Part shown: one piece after another, positions 10,308 to 21,061 of the stretch | Layout: each line of letters opens with the position of its first letter | Position numbering within the stretch: position 1 is the first letter of the stretch | Translations under genes and position numbers: made by a program | Notes under the pieces: generated by a model | Told to the model about the DNA's origin: nothing | Database searches by the model: none | The model's input: only the letters and a program-made list of their open reading frames with translations | Assembly (NCBI GenBank): GCA_030760725.1 | Contig: JASWHV010000018.1 | Coordinates: forward strand, 21,298,273 to 21,362,272 | DNA length: 64,000 nt | Direction of reading: 5' to 3' | From: Neostapfia colusana | Taxonomy: Eukaryota > Streptophyta > Magnoliopsida > Poales > Poaceae

Positions 10308-11603
10308 GTGCTAATTGCTGCTGTTTTTAATTTCAGAATGACGCGTACTCGTGCCAACCCTGATGTTGGGGGTACTAGCCAAGGGGGAGAGACCTCCCAA
10401 CCACCTCCCGAGGACTCCTCGGGACAGCAACAGCAACAGCAAACACCGCCACTACCACTGCCAACGGTTACATTGGCCGACATCGTCACGGCAATGGCGG
10501 GTTCACATCAGCAGCACACGGAGTTGCTGCAGACTCTCATTGCGAATACGTCTCACCCAGAGAGACGTCAAGACCGTGAGGAGCGTCAACAGAGCTCCTA
10601 CTCCGACTTCCTGGCGACTCATCCCCCTGTATTCTCAAGGGCGGATGAACCACTTGACGCGGACAACTGGCTCCACGCCATAGAGATGAAGTTCGGGCTG
10701 CTCCAGATAAGCGAGCAGCGCAAGACTCAGTTCGCGGTCCAGCAGCTCCAAGGATCCGCGAGCGCATGGTGGGCCAACTTCTGTGCTTCACAGCCCACCG
10801 ACCGAGTGATGACCTGGATGGAGTTTCGGACGGCCTTCAGGGCCTATCATATACCGCCAGGTTTAATGAAGAGGAAGACGCAGGAGTTCCTGCACCTGCA
10901 GCAAGGGAGCCGGAACGCGCTGGAATATTCCAGGGCGTTCAACGATCTCGCGCTTTACGCGTCATATCACGCGGATACTGACGAGAAGCGGCGGGATCAC
11001 TTTTACCCGGGGCTTAACCCGCTCCTGAAGGACAAGTTGGCGATGTTCAATCGCGGCAGCCTCAACGACATCATTGATGCTGCGATTGTTCAGGAGGACT
11101 CCGGCAAGGAGTTGGCGGCGGCGGAGCGAAAGCGAAGCGCGCCGCAGAGCAGCGGAGAAGGAGGCGGTCCTTCTCAGAAGTTTCGGATGGTGAATCGCCC
11201 AACATCAGGTCCACGCTGGCAGCCACCACAGCGGTCGATGCCGTTCCTCAGTCGGCCGTACTCTTCACCGGCATTCAGGCCGGCACTGCCAGTACCACCG
11301 CAACAACAACAGCAGCAGCGGGCGATGCCGCGTGCGTTTGCACCTCAACAACGCATGCCGGGCTTTCGTCCCCCAAGCACTACACCAGCAGCGGCCACAT
11401 GTTACAAGTGTGGTCGTCCAGGACACTTCGCGAGCAGTTGCCCGGAGAGGCAAGGCGGCGGAGTGGAACCGCAGTTTCCAGGGAGGAATCAACCCCGGAA
11501 CCCTACTAATGCGCGGCGGGCAAACCCTAGGCCCGGCACCGTCCACCAGCTTGCCATTGAGGACATGCCGGAGGGCGAGCCAATCCTTGCGGGTATGTTC
11601 TAA
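10308..11603 (+). CDS. gag: Gypsy-1 gag (capsid and zinc-knuckle nucleocapsid)
   Basis: 431 codons; the ATG at 10308 is the track start, and an in-frame ATG at 10338 (MTRTRANP) may be the true start. The capsid region contains the retrotransposon gag core (WWANF, RTAFRAYHIPPG, FLHLQQG). A single CCHC knuckle CYKCGRPGHFASSC lies near residue 370, preceded by Q/P-rich linkers. It forms the particle that packages element RNA. The frame ends at TAA 11601-11603, but the same frame is open straight on into protease. In the homologous place Gypsy-2 and Gypsy-3 read through with sense codons, so the stop is probably a point mutation inside a former gag-pol fusion. Confidence 0.9.
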   Translation: MLIAAVFNFRMTRTRANPDVGGTSQGGETSQPPPEDSSGQQQQQQTPPLPLPTVTLADIVTAMAGSHQQHTELLQTLIANTSHPERRQDREERQQSSYSDFLATHPPVFSRADEPLDADNWLHAIEMKFGLLQISEQRKTQFAVQQLQGSASAWWANFCASQPTDRVMTWMEFRTAFRAYHIPPGLMKRKTQEFLHLQQGSRNALEYSRAFNDLALYASYHADTDEKRRDHFYPGLNPLLKDKLAMFNRGSLNDIIDAAIVQEDSGKELAAAERKRSAPQSSGEGGGPSQKFRMVNRPTSGPRWQPPQRSMPFLSRPYSSPAFRPALPVPPQQQQQQRAMPRAFAPQQRMPGFRPPSTTPAAATCYKCGRPGHFASSCPERQGGGVEPQFPGRNQPRNPTNARRANPRPGTVHQLAIEDMPEGEPILAGMF

Positions 11604-13973
11604 CTCCACCAGCATCCCGCTATAGTACTGTTTGATTCAGGCGCCACGCATAATTTTATTAGCCAAGCTTTCATTGCTAAACACAGCTTGCCAATACTAC
11701 CCACCGATAGTCCATATTTAATTTGTTTACCGGGTGGGAAGATTTCAGCAAGCGTAATGGTTTCCAAAGCACCATTATGCTTAGCGGGTAGAGTGTATCC
11801 CACGTCTCTCATTATCTTAGAGGGACAGAAGGTCGATGTCATCCTAGGGATGTCGTGGTTAACCCGCCACGGTGCTGTTTTAGACACCGTCCTTCGAGTT
11901 GTGCACTTAAACTCAGAAGTGCACGGGTCTCACTCATTATTTCTGGACAGTCCAGAAATAAAACTTCCAAGTGTCTATCAAGCCACAACCATCAGATTGG
12001 AAGATATTCCAGTGGTCCGAGAGTTCCCTGACGTATTCCTGGATGATTTGCCGGGGATGCCGCCTGATAGAGAGGTGGAGTTCAAGATTGAACTTGCACC
12101 GGGAACCATGCCAATATCCCGAAGGCCGTACAAGATGGCGCCCAAGGAGTTGGCTGAACTGAAGACTCAGATCACGGACCTCCTGGAGAAGGGTTTTATT
12201 AGGCCGAGCTCCTCGCCATGGGGCTGTTCGGCATTATTTGTCAAGAAGAAGGATGAGACGTTACGGCTTTGCGTGGACTATCGTCCATTAAATGCCGTAA
12301 CCATCAAGAACAAGTACCCGTTGCCACGGATCGACATGTTGTTTGATCAGTTGGTCGAAGCAAAGATCTTTTCCAAGATGGACTTAAGATCCGGGTACCA
12401 TCAGATTAAGATAAGGGTGGAGGACATTCCAAAGACAGCTTTCTCGACGAGGTACGGACTTTATGAGTACCTGGTCATGTCCTTCGGCCTCACCAATGCT
12501 CCAGCTCACGTCATGTACTTAATGAACTCGGTATTCATGCCGGAGCTGGACAAGTTTGTCGTGGTCTTCATCGACGCCATCCTGGTGCATTCCAAGTCGG
12601 AGGAAGATCACAAGAAGCATCTGCGTATAGTCTTGCAACGGCTGCGGGATCACAAGCTATACGCAAAATTCAGCAAATGCGAATTCTGGATATCGCAAGT
12701 GCCTTTCCTCGGGCATATCATCTCAGCGGAGGGTATCGCTGTGGACCCGAGCAAGATCACTCAAGTGCTGAATTGGAAATCCCTAAGAACTGTTCACGAG
12801 GTACGGAGTTTCCTCGGACTCGCGGGATATTATCGGAGGTTCATTCCGAACTTCTCAAAGATTGCCAAGCCAATGACAGAGCTGCTGAAGAAGGCTACAA
12901 AATATGCTTGGAGTCCAACATGTGAAGCAGCATTCAAGGCTTTAGTCAAGCACCTGACATCAGCACCGGTTTTGGCGCAGCCAGACACAACAAAACCGTT
13001 CGATGTGTACTGCGATGCATCCGGCATTGGGCTCGGATGTGTACTGATGCAAGACCGAAGAGTGGTCACGTATGGATCACGGCAGCTTAGAAACCATGAG
13101 CAGAATTATCCAACCCACGACTTGGAGCTCGCTGCCGTGGCACTTGCACTAAAAATGTGGAGGCACTACCTACTCGGTAACCTCGTACATCTATATACCG
13201 ACCACAAAAGCCTCAAGTACATATTCACTCAGAAAGAGCTGAACATGAGGCAACGAAGATGGTTAGAACTGATAAAGGATTACGAAATAGAGATCCATTA
13301 TCATCCGGGCAAGGCAAACATAGTGGCAGATGCGCTGAGCCGCAAGTCACACGTCAACAATCTGACCATCACACCGTTGGGAGAGAGCGAACCACCACTA
13401 CATGTGATTCCACACGGAGCTCTCTACAACCTAGCTTTGATCCCCACCATCCGTGAAGAGATAGCGGCAGCCCAGAAGAATGACAAGGGCATGTCACATT
13501 TGCGGAGACGTGTAGACAGTGGGGAGCTGAAATGTTTCCGGAAGGACGGAGACGGCGTCCTATGGTTCAAGGACCGGATCATCGTACCCCGTAACCCGGA
13601 ATTACGAAAGAAAATCTTTGATGAGGCTCACGTATCAAAGTTTTCTATTCACCCCGGCAGCAACAAGATGTATCAAGAACTCAGAAGCAAGTTTTGGTGG
13701 ACACGGATGAAGCGAGAGACTGCAAAATACGTGTCTGAGTGTGATACATGTCGGAGGGTGAAGGCAGACCACATGCGGAAACCGGGACTGCTGCAACCAC
13801 TGGGCATTCCTGCCTGGAAGTGGGAGGACGTGAGCATGGATTTCATCATTGGTTTACCCACCACTTTTCAGAAGCATGATTCTGTGTGGGTGATCGTCGA
13901 TCGGCTCACCAAAGTTGCCCATTTCATCCCGGTCAACACCAGCTACAACGCCAAGAAGTACGCTGAACTGTAA
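11604..13973 (+). pseudogene. pol: Gypsy-1 pol, part 1: protease, RT, RNase H and N-terminal integrase (degenerate)
   Basis: The frame is open from the codon after the gag stop to the TAA at 13971-13973. Protease motif LFDSGATHNFI lies at about 11628. RT follows with LRLCVDYRPLN and KMDLRSGYHQI, but the catalytic box reads FIDA instead of FIDD: codon 12576-12578 is GCC where GAC is expected, removing an essential metal-binding Asp. RNase H has YCDASG and TDHKSLKYIF. The integrase HHCC finger is intact in sequence (SIHPGSNKMY ... CDTC), followed by MDFIIGLP with the first catalytic Asp. The TAA falls inside the integrase core, at a position where the related elements have tyrosine. This copy cannot supply an active RT. 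Confidence 0.9.
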
Positions 13974-14889
13974 ATCTCACAGATCCTATGCTTGTACGGC
14001 GTACCCCGTACTATCATATCGGATCGGGGGCACTTTATTTGTGTCCCATTTTTGGGAGCAGCTGCACGCTGCCTTGGGGACGAAACTGATCCGTAGTTCA
14101 GCATACCACCCGCAGACGGATGGGCAAACGGAGCGGGTAAATCAAATCTTAGAAGACATGCTACGAGCTTGTGCTATCAACCACGGCAAGAATTGGGATG
14201 ATCACTTGCCGTTAGCCGAATTCTCGTACAATAATGGGTACCAAGCCAGCATCAAGATGGCACCTTACGAGGCGCTATACGGTAGGAAGTGTCGCACACC
14301 ATTGAACTGATGTGAGTCTGGCGAAAGGGTTACCTTCGGGATTGACCTTGTCAACAACGCGGAAGAAAAGGTTCGACTAATTCAAGCGAACCTAAAAGCC
14401 GCTCAATACCGTCAGAAACAGTATGCGGACCGGAGAAGGCGCCCATTACAGTTCGAAGTTGGAGATCACGTATATCTATAGGTGTCTCCAATGAAGGGCG
14501 TAAACAGATTTGGGGTGAGAGGAAAGTTGGCACCCCGATTCATCGGTCCATTCCAGATTACCGAAAGATGTGGATCAGTGGCATACCGGCTGAAATTACC
14601 AGAAGCACTGTCAGGTGTGCACGACGTCTTTCACATTTCCCAGCTGAGGAAGTGTCTTAAGCTATCAACTACCGTTCAGCTGGAGGATATTGAAGAACTG
14701 CAACAGGATCTCACTTATCGGGAGGAACCGGTGCAGATTATTGATGAAAAGGCCCGAACCACACGCAACCGTACGTTGTGGTTCTACAAGGTTCTATGGA
14801 GTAATCACTCCATGGACGAAGCGACATGGGAGAGCGAAGAATTTCTTCGCGCCAACTACCCCGACTTTTTCACGTCGCATATCCGGTAA
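13974..14889 (+). pseudogene. pol: Gypsy-1 pol, part 2: integrase C-terminus and chromodomain, frameshifted and with stops
   Basis: Homology continues after the TAA at 13971 in the same frame for about 50 bp (YGVPRTIISDRG). It then moves to another frame near 14030, a frameshift. The next segment shows AYHPQTDGQTERVNQILEDM with the last catalytic Glu and ends at TGA 14308-14310, where Trp is usual. A further TAG at 14479-14481 interrupts the YLKVSP-type motif. The final open part (to 14889) ends in a chromodomain-like block (FYKVLWSNHSMDEATWE). Chromodomains direct these elements to marked chromatin in related chromoviruses. The count of lesions shows long inactivity. Confidence 0.85.
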
Positions 14890-14943
14890 TTTTCCACCGT
14901 CCTCTCTCTCATTTTCACCTTATAATCTCGGGACGAGATTCTT

Positions 14944-14958
14944 TTAAGGGGGGAGGAA
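14944..14958 (+). other. Gypsy-1 polypurine tract
   Basis: A purine run (TTAAGGGGGGAGGAA) ends exactly at the 3' LTR start. Confidence 0.85.
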
Positions 14959-15189
14959 TGTAAGGGCCTCAGTTTTTGACACATAATTGAAGTGTTCATC
15001 ACCACACCACACACCTCATTTGAGGAAAGATGATGAACACAAATGAAGAGCAAGTAACCACCATCAACATGTTCATTAGAGAACAAACTCACATATTGCA
15101 AAAGTGGTATTTCCCACATGTGATATAGGTGGGCTGGACATAGGAAAACTCCTACACATTGCTAAGGATGTCCATGCCAAGTTTCACCC
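14959..15189 (+). repeat. Gypsy-1 3' LTR, block 1
   Basis: Matches 3582-3812 with about two differences, then breaks off at the TAT-1 insertion. The sequence resumes at 36608. Confidence 0.95.
15185..15189. other. Target-site duplication of TAT-1, left copy (CACCC)
   Basis: CACCC abuts the TAT-1 end at 15190 and recurs at 36603-36607 after its other end. Confidence 0.95.
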
Positions 15190-16287
15190 TGTCGAAGTGT
15201 TCGGTCGACACTTCCCCCGGGCCTGCACTGGGCAGCCCGCGGAGGTTCTTTTTTCGGTGGGGCTAGTCCCTTGCGGAGAGCTTGCGCGGATGGACGAGTT
15301 AGTAAGAGCTTGACGCGGTGAGTTTTACGTGGTTCAGGCCGCCGGAGCATAAAACCCTACGTCCACGACGAGCTATGGAGCTCGCTGTATTGCTTGCTGC
15401 CCAGGGCCGGAGTCCTGAGCTTGGGGGTGAGTTACAGCTTGGGAGTGAATGGCTAGCGTATGAGTTGCTGAAATGCGAACCCTTGCTATCGTCGCCTACC
15501 CGAGCCTTTTATAGTCAAAGACTCGGGTGGCTTACAAGGGGGGCCGGGACCCGACATGTGGTCCTAGGAAGATTGTCTATCATCTACCGTATCTGCAGTT
15601 ATGCAGGTAGTTGTCTCTAGTCGAAGGCTTCTGAGTCTTCGTCTTGCCGCCCTGCCCATGCCTCATGCTAGTCGTAGTGGTTGATGACGGTGCAGGCGGC
15701 ATGGGATGTCTTGTCGCGGTGTTTATTGGCTGGCAGGTTCTGACACCGCACGCCAGTCTGTGATGTGACTGGGCGCAACGGCACCTGACAGAGGCGTGCT
15801 CCGCGTCTCCGCGTCTTGGGAAGACGCGGGCCTTGAATACCTTGTACGGGCAAGGTATGGGGCGTCTTTACGCCCGCTGCCTATCGCTCGGGGGCAGGCA
15901 GCGCCGTTCTTCTGGCCACGTGGCGGGCCCGGAGCCCTTCTCAGAGGAGAGGAGGGTCCGGCCCGCGGGGCACGTGGAGCCTCCGGACCTCTCCACGCCG
16001 AGGGGGAGGTCTGGCTTCTGTCGGCCATGTGGCGGGCCCGGAGCTCTTCTCTGAGGAGGGGGAGGTCTGGCCCCACCGGACGCGTGGCGCCTTCGGACCT
16101 CTCCCCCGCGGAGGGGGAGGTCCGGCTTCTGTATGCCACATGGCCGGCCCGGAGCTCTCCTCTGAGGAGAGGGAGGTCCGGCCCCGCCGGATGCGTGGCG
16201 CCTTCGGAGCTCTCCCAGCGGAGAAGGGCGAGTTCCTTAGGCATTTTCCCCTGTGCGCGGGGGTACCCCATATCTCAAGTACCGACA
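15190..16287 (-). repeat. TAT-1 3' LTR (minus orientation)
   Basis: On the plus strand it reads TGTCGAAGTG ... GTACCGACA. A TATA box on the minus strand is at 15505-15514 (CTATAAAAGG read in reverse). The U3 part carries the 55-bp module array. Confidence 0.95.
15914..16240. repeat. 55-bp G-box module array in the TAT-1 3' LTR
   Basis: About six tandem units alternating between two subtypes. One begins GCCACGTGGC and contains the stem CTCTCCTCTGAGGAGAG; the other begins GACACGTGG or a decayed form and contains CCGCGGAGG. Both carry GGAGCTC and GAGGTCCGG. Several CACGTG cores here have decayed to CATGTG or CGCGTG, unlike the 5' LTR copy. Confidence 0.85.
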
Positions 16288-16310
16288 GTGGCCCCCGGGC
16301 CCATCTCGGG
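16288..16310 (-). other. TAT-1 polypurine tract
   Basis: Read on the minus strand, GAGATGGGCCCGGGGGCCAC abuts the LTR end. The same block borders the LTRs at 56571 and 63075, supporting its role. Confidence 0.65.
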
Positions 16311-16704
16311 GGAGATAGCGAGCCCAAGGTGGGACCTCCGTCTCTTCCGATCCACGCACTTTCTCCAAGTCCCGAATTGACTGCTGCCGGAGCACGAACG
16401 GCCGTGGGATCGTGGGAGCGTGCGCTCACTTGATGGTTGCTTTTACTGCGGCGGTTCCCAAGACTGCCACTTCTGCATGTTGCGGCGCTTTCTTCGGGAA
16501 CCGCCGAAGTGCCTTGCCGGCTCATCTTCTCAGGAGTCTGACTCCTTGACCCACCGCTTCAGTTGGGCGGCTTGGGTCCACCTGTCATCGGCACTCGGTC
16601 TAGGAGCCGAAGCGGTTGCCGATGCGGTGTATTCGAAGAGTTCCGAATCGCTTGGACTCGTACCTGGAAGGTGGGAAAAGAAACCGCCACGAGGGTACAC
16701 TCCC

Positions 16705-16713
16705 ATTATAAGG
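16705..16713 (+). promoter_or_regulatory. Putative TATA box of the antisense ORF in TAT-1
   Basis: ATTATAAGG lies about 50 bp before an ATG in a conserved context. Equivalent boxes precede the same ATG at 56955 (TTTTAAAAGG) and 63494 (CTTATAAGG). Conservation in three copies supports a plus-strand promoter, antisense to pol. Confidence 0.45.
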
Positions 16714-16762
16714 CCTCCAGCCCTTGCGCCTCCCTTGAGTCTCTGCGGTCTTGTCGTCTTCC

Positions 16763-17074
16763 ATGGCTCCCAACCCGCCTTTCAGGGGGGAAATCGCTCT
16801 CGGTTTCCTCCAGCAAAGGCGCCTGCACCAAATCTGGGACCCAGGGAGCCTGCCTGTCTTGCCTCTGGAGGTGGCGCCTCCAAGGGGTCTCTGGTTTGCC
16901 CTCCCGACGTGGCCCTTCCTTGGTAGGCAGGCAGAAAGGTCCGTGGCGTTGCGTCCCTTCTCAGATGGTGGAGTCTTCAAAGAAACCGCTGAAGCACCAA
17001 GGAGAATCCCAGGCGGCAGAGTCTCCGAGAAGACCGCTGAAACTGCGGGAGGGGGGCCTCAGGAGCACCCTTGA
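16763..17074 (+). pseudogene. Remnant antisense ORF of TAT-1 (start conserved, body replaced)
   Basis: Begins MAPNPPF in a context matching the start MASNLPP of the long antisense ORF of TAT-2c at 57067. It runs only 103 codons and soon passes into minisatellite sequence (KETAEAPRRIPGG). None of the Transposase_28-like domain or coiled coil of the long version is present. TAT-4 has a similar short form at 63551. I read it as an internal deletion derivative rather than a functional protein. Confidence 0.5.
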
Positions 17075-17300
17075 TGACACCGGCTTTTTGTGCAGGTGAT
17101 GAGGGAAGGAGGCTCCAGGAGCACCCTTGATGACACCGGCTTTTGTACCGGTGATGAGGGAACTTCAGGAGAAGGAAACCGCTGATGCACCATGGAGGAT
17201 CCCAGGCGGCAGAGTCTCCAGGAAGACCGCTGAAGCTGTGGAGGGGGCCTCAGGAGCTCCCTTGGTGACACCGGCCTTTGCGCCGGTGATGAGGGAGGCG
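16960..17300. repeat. Minisatellite in the TAT-1 3' internal region
   Basis: Imperfect repeats of two blocks. Block one contains AAACCGCTGAAGCACC, ATCCCAGGCGGCAGAGTC and AAGACCGCTGAA. Block two contains CAGGAGCACCCTTGATGACA and GGTGATGAGGGA. Block two occurs at least three times and block one twice. The same array is in TAT-4 from about 63660. Confidence 0.8.
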
Positions 17301-17459
17301 ATTCCTGCGCTCAGGTCATGGAGCGGGAGAGTGCCGCCAGGGCTGAAACCTGGTGATGCGGCCGTTCTTGCAACTTCTAGATTCTGGTCGTGTCAGGAGA
17401 CCCTTGGGGCTTGTTTCTTTCTTTTCCATCGAGTTTGTAGCCCAGCTCGTGGAGCCATG

Positions 17460-18345
17460 AATACATGAACTCCTATGACCCTTAGTGCCTGCTACGTTTT
17501 CCGTCTTCTTCCTGGTTTTGCCCGACCGAGCCCTTAGCTCCGCAAGGTGCTCAGAGGCCTTCACCAATCTCGACGTTCTGCTCCGGCGCCTTGCCTGGGT
17601 CCTCATTACATTAAGGGCCCCGGAGGTCCTCGGGCCCCGCCTCATGAGGATGGGGAGGCCCGGGTCAGCCTGCCACTTGGCGGATCCGGAGCTCTCCTCT
17701 GAGGAGGGGGAAGTCTGGACCCGCGGTATACGTGGGGTCTCCGGGCCCCTCCCCTCAGAGGGGGGGGGTCCGGTCCCGCTGGACCCGTGTATCCTTTGGT
17801 CTTGCCTTGGAGTTCCGGTCTTGCGTGATCCCGTAGTGGCCCCCTGGCCGGGGCGTCCCATTGGTCAGGTGCTCCTACCACATTCCTGTAGGGATTCGAG
17901 GCCGAGAGGTCCTGCACACAAGTAGGGAAAAAGTAATCCTCCTTGGGGGCTCCCCCTCCCTTATCTCATAGTCTTATTTGACTTATAGTCCCTAACCATA
18001 TGCTTGGTGCTTGGGGACTGTAGGGAGGGGGAGCTGAGCACATGGCAACCATGCACTGCAAGGGTGGTTATAAAAAACTTAGTACACAATTTAAATGAGT
18101 ACGAGGAAAGAGCAAAGTAGAGCAGGTTTCTTTTCGTACAACTTTCCACAGGAGGAAGGCAGGCTAAACATGGAGGCCACGACCCGCCCCATTAAGAGGG
18201 GAAGCAAGACTCTACGCGCTTGGAGTCGGAACCAGGCAAAGCTGAACGTAGTCCTGTACCGTCCCCTGGGGCTTAGCTGCTCCGAGCGCTGCTCCTGGAC
18301 TCTATGGAGTTTATTACGAAAAGAAAGTACTGTCCTATTTTTGCT
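17460..18345. other. TAT-1 noncoding region between minisatellite and pol, with decayed 55-bp modules
   Basis: 17485-17960 is homologous to 60010-60570 downstream of the antisense ORF in TAT-2c. At 17673, 17729 and 17783 it shows degenerate module cores about 55 bp apart, each with GAGGAGGGGG/GTCCGG flanks. 18000-18345 has no supportable gene. Confidence 0.6.
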
Positions 18346-18721
18346 CTAGGGGTAGAACTTACGGAGGTGTTCTATGTTCCAAGGGTTTGGGAGCAGGTCC
18401 CCATCCTCGGTGGAAAGGCGCACACACCTGGGGCGGCATACTTTCGCGACTCGGAAGGGGCCTTCCCAACTAGGGGAGAGTTTGTGGACCCCTTCGCGAG
18501 AAAGTATGCGCCGCAACACCAGGTCACCTTCCTGCAGCTCCCGGGCACGCACAGATCTCTGGTGGTAGCGCCGAAGCGCTTGTCTGTACCGCGCGTTACG
18601 AAGTGCTGCATGTAATCGGACCTTGTCGACGAGGTCGATTTCTCCACGCCGGAGGTTGTCCTGCGCGGCTTCGTCGTAAGCCCGGACACGGTGAGACTTC
18701 ATGGTGATTTCTGGGGGAAGT
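18346..18721 (-). pseudogene. pol: TAT-1 integrase C-terminal end
   Basis: Continues the integrase of 29654-32091 after the Gypsy-2 insertion. On the minus strand it reads from the target site through PPEITMKSHRV, a helical block (RARELQEGDLVLRR) and the C-terminal fold KLSPSWEGPFRV, ending EHLRKFYP and a stop. No chromodomain is present, as expected for TAT. The split proves Gypsy-2 came later. Confidence 0.9.
18717..18721. other. Target-site duplication of Gypsy-2, left copy (GAAGT)
   Basis: GAAGT abuts the LTR at 18722 and recurs at 29649-29653. Confidence 0.95.
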
Positions 18722-20864
18722 TGTGACGCCCTCAATTCTGTGGAAAACCACGGAACCGAGAACTAATGCATATGTGTGCCCAGGATGTTCATCACACATA
18801 CACATACGTTCCACAAACTGAATTCAGATTATATATTACCACGAATAACAGAGTTTATTACAATCACCTCATGAGTCTTGGACTCATGCTCACAGCGGAA
18901 GTCTTTATTTCTACGCAGCGGAATTCTTATTTATATGCGGAAGCAAAAACTAATGCGGAAGCAAAACTAAGCAGAAGTGGCTTCATCTCTATTCCCTCCA
19001 CAGGCAAGGTTGAGAACAGATCACACGCCATAATGCTCTACCCGGTCTTCATAGTAGTCTTCTCTTGCTGTTGATGAAGAAATAATAATGCAAGTTTGAG
19101 CACAATGATGTACTCAGCAAGTGCGGTAATAACACATGATATGCAGCTTATAAACAAGGTAGGTATAAAAGGCTTATTTGCAGAAAAGCAAATTTATAAA
19201 ATCATGATAAAACAGCAACTTATCTTTAGATGAATGTAGTCCCAGCATATATTAAATTACCAACATACCTTCATCACTTCCCGTGTTCCATCCGAACATT
19301 AACCAATCCTTTACCCATACTCACGAATACCTCCTCGTATTCGCTACCATCTCACCTCATGAACAACCTCGTCTCGCACCGAGACCAATCTCATGTCATG
19401 ACCCACCAGTCATGCAACCATCTCATCTCCCGGACTTAACAGTCCCAAACCAAAACCATAACCAATAACCATAACCAATAACCTTCCCAATAACCATTCC
19501 AATAAACATCCCATCTAATCATGGCAGTTTAGCCAGGTGCTCGTAACCGTAAGCTCGGCTATCATGATAGTTTTAATAACTCTGCAGAGTTTGCACCTCT
19601 TTACCCACAAGTTTGTGATTTCGTCACCCGTCAGCGACTGCAGAACCTCCATTATACCAGTACACAACCATCGGTGTATGGTCAAGAGATCACAAAATAG
19701 CCTTTACAAAGGGGTTACTAGATGTATGGACTCACTAAGGTTTCACCGGCAGGCTAGAATCTCCAATTCTCCCACCCACGGGCCCCCTCTTGTGCCATGC
19801 AGTTCCCAGGGCAGTCTTCACTCGACTCCCATTCCCCGCGCCTTCCACAGTCCATAACACTAGCAACTTACCTAATTACTCAGCTAAGCCGCACCCATAC
19901 TTGGCCTTGTGGTGGCACTGTTATCCTGGCATGTGCATGCATGAACCGGTCCTTAGATCTACGGCAAGCAAAACCACCATCTCATGCTACCTCATTCACA
20001 AACCCAGTCTTGCCTAGATCTCCCTCCGATCCATGTTCATTATTATCATCAGTTTCCCCTTTTTATTATGAGTGCAGTTAGCTAGACACATCTATCTCGC
20101 TTCCCAATCCCATGGACTCAGCGAAGCATAAAACAAAAACCGTACACGACTCATATACTTCCCAGGCGACAAGGGTGGTTTAATCAGAACTAGTAAACTC
20201 CTATAAAAGGGTTTCCCATCATGTTTGACTCAGTACACACACCTTTTCGCAAAACAAAATAGTTTTACCCAAAACATAGGATCAACATGGTCAAGGAGCA
20301 CTTGCCTTGTTCTTGCGGTTCCGGTTGTTCTTGATTCTCAAAACCTGTTTGCTGTAGTTCGTCGTAGACAGCTTCTTGAACCTGTCCTGCTATTGTAGGA
20401 TTCACGTGCATACAAGATTCACAGCAATCAATATCATGCACAAAACCCTAAACTAGATGCGATGATGCACATGCATGCTATCCTATGATTAGATTGATCT
20501 GTACGTGTTCTTTCATGGCTTGCATGGACAGAGGTATTCGGATCAAAGGTGGTCGTGGCGATGATCTTGTTTTTAGATCAAACTGATCATCAAGTGGTCT
20601 GTCCACGAAAAGGCTTCTGTTCGAAAGGAATCAAAGAACAGATGCAAAGAGATGAACAACATGATGTCGTAAGGTGGTATTGAAGTCCTACCTCACGTTC
20701 TTCTTGTCTTCGAGGTCCTCCTCAGACCGCTTGGTTCTTCTCCGATGATCTCCCTTGTTGTGCTTTTGGCGATGTTTTGCTCGGCGAGTTAGGGCTAGAG
20801 CTCTAAGTCGTCGGCTCAGGAGTTGAAAGAAAAGTTTGTGGTTTCGGCCAGAGGTTTTGGGTTC

Positions 20865-20872
20865 TATTTATA
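20865..20872 (-). promoter_or_regulatory. TATA box in the Gypsy-2 3' LTR
   Basis: TATAAATA on the minus strand, 190 bp downstream (in transcription sense) of the G-box module array. The other LTR has it at 28799-28806. Confidence 0.6.
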
Positions 20873-21061
20873 ATCGGAAGAGAAGAGTCCTAATCTGATT
20901 GGATCCCGAATAAGAGTCTTATTCAGATCTTTGTTGGATCCTAACGTCTTATCTTTGGTAACATCGTGGAATTTAGATCGGTTTCCATTACGTACCGGTA
21001 TCTTTACGCGTAAAAACCGCTCCAGACTCGTTACCTCCGTGGTGTAGAGCTCCGGAAGCTC

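Noticed and set aside
15796..16433. Overlapping ORFs of up to ~200 residues on both strands in TAT LTRs (also at 36021-36646, 54741-55747, 62495-63369)
   Set aside because: They are translations of the 55-bp GC-rich module array, open in several frames at once, and recur only because the LTR recurs.
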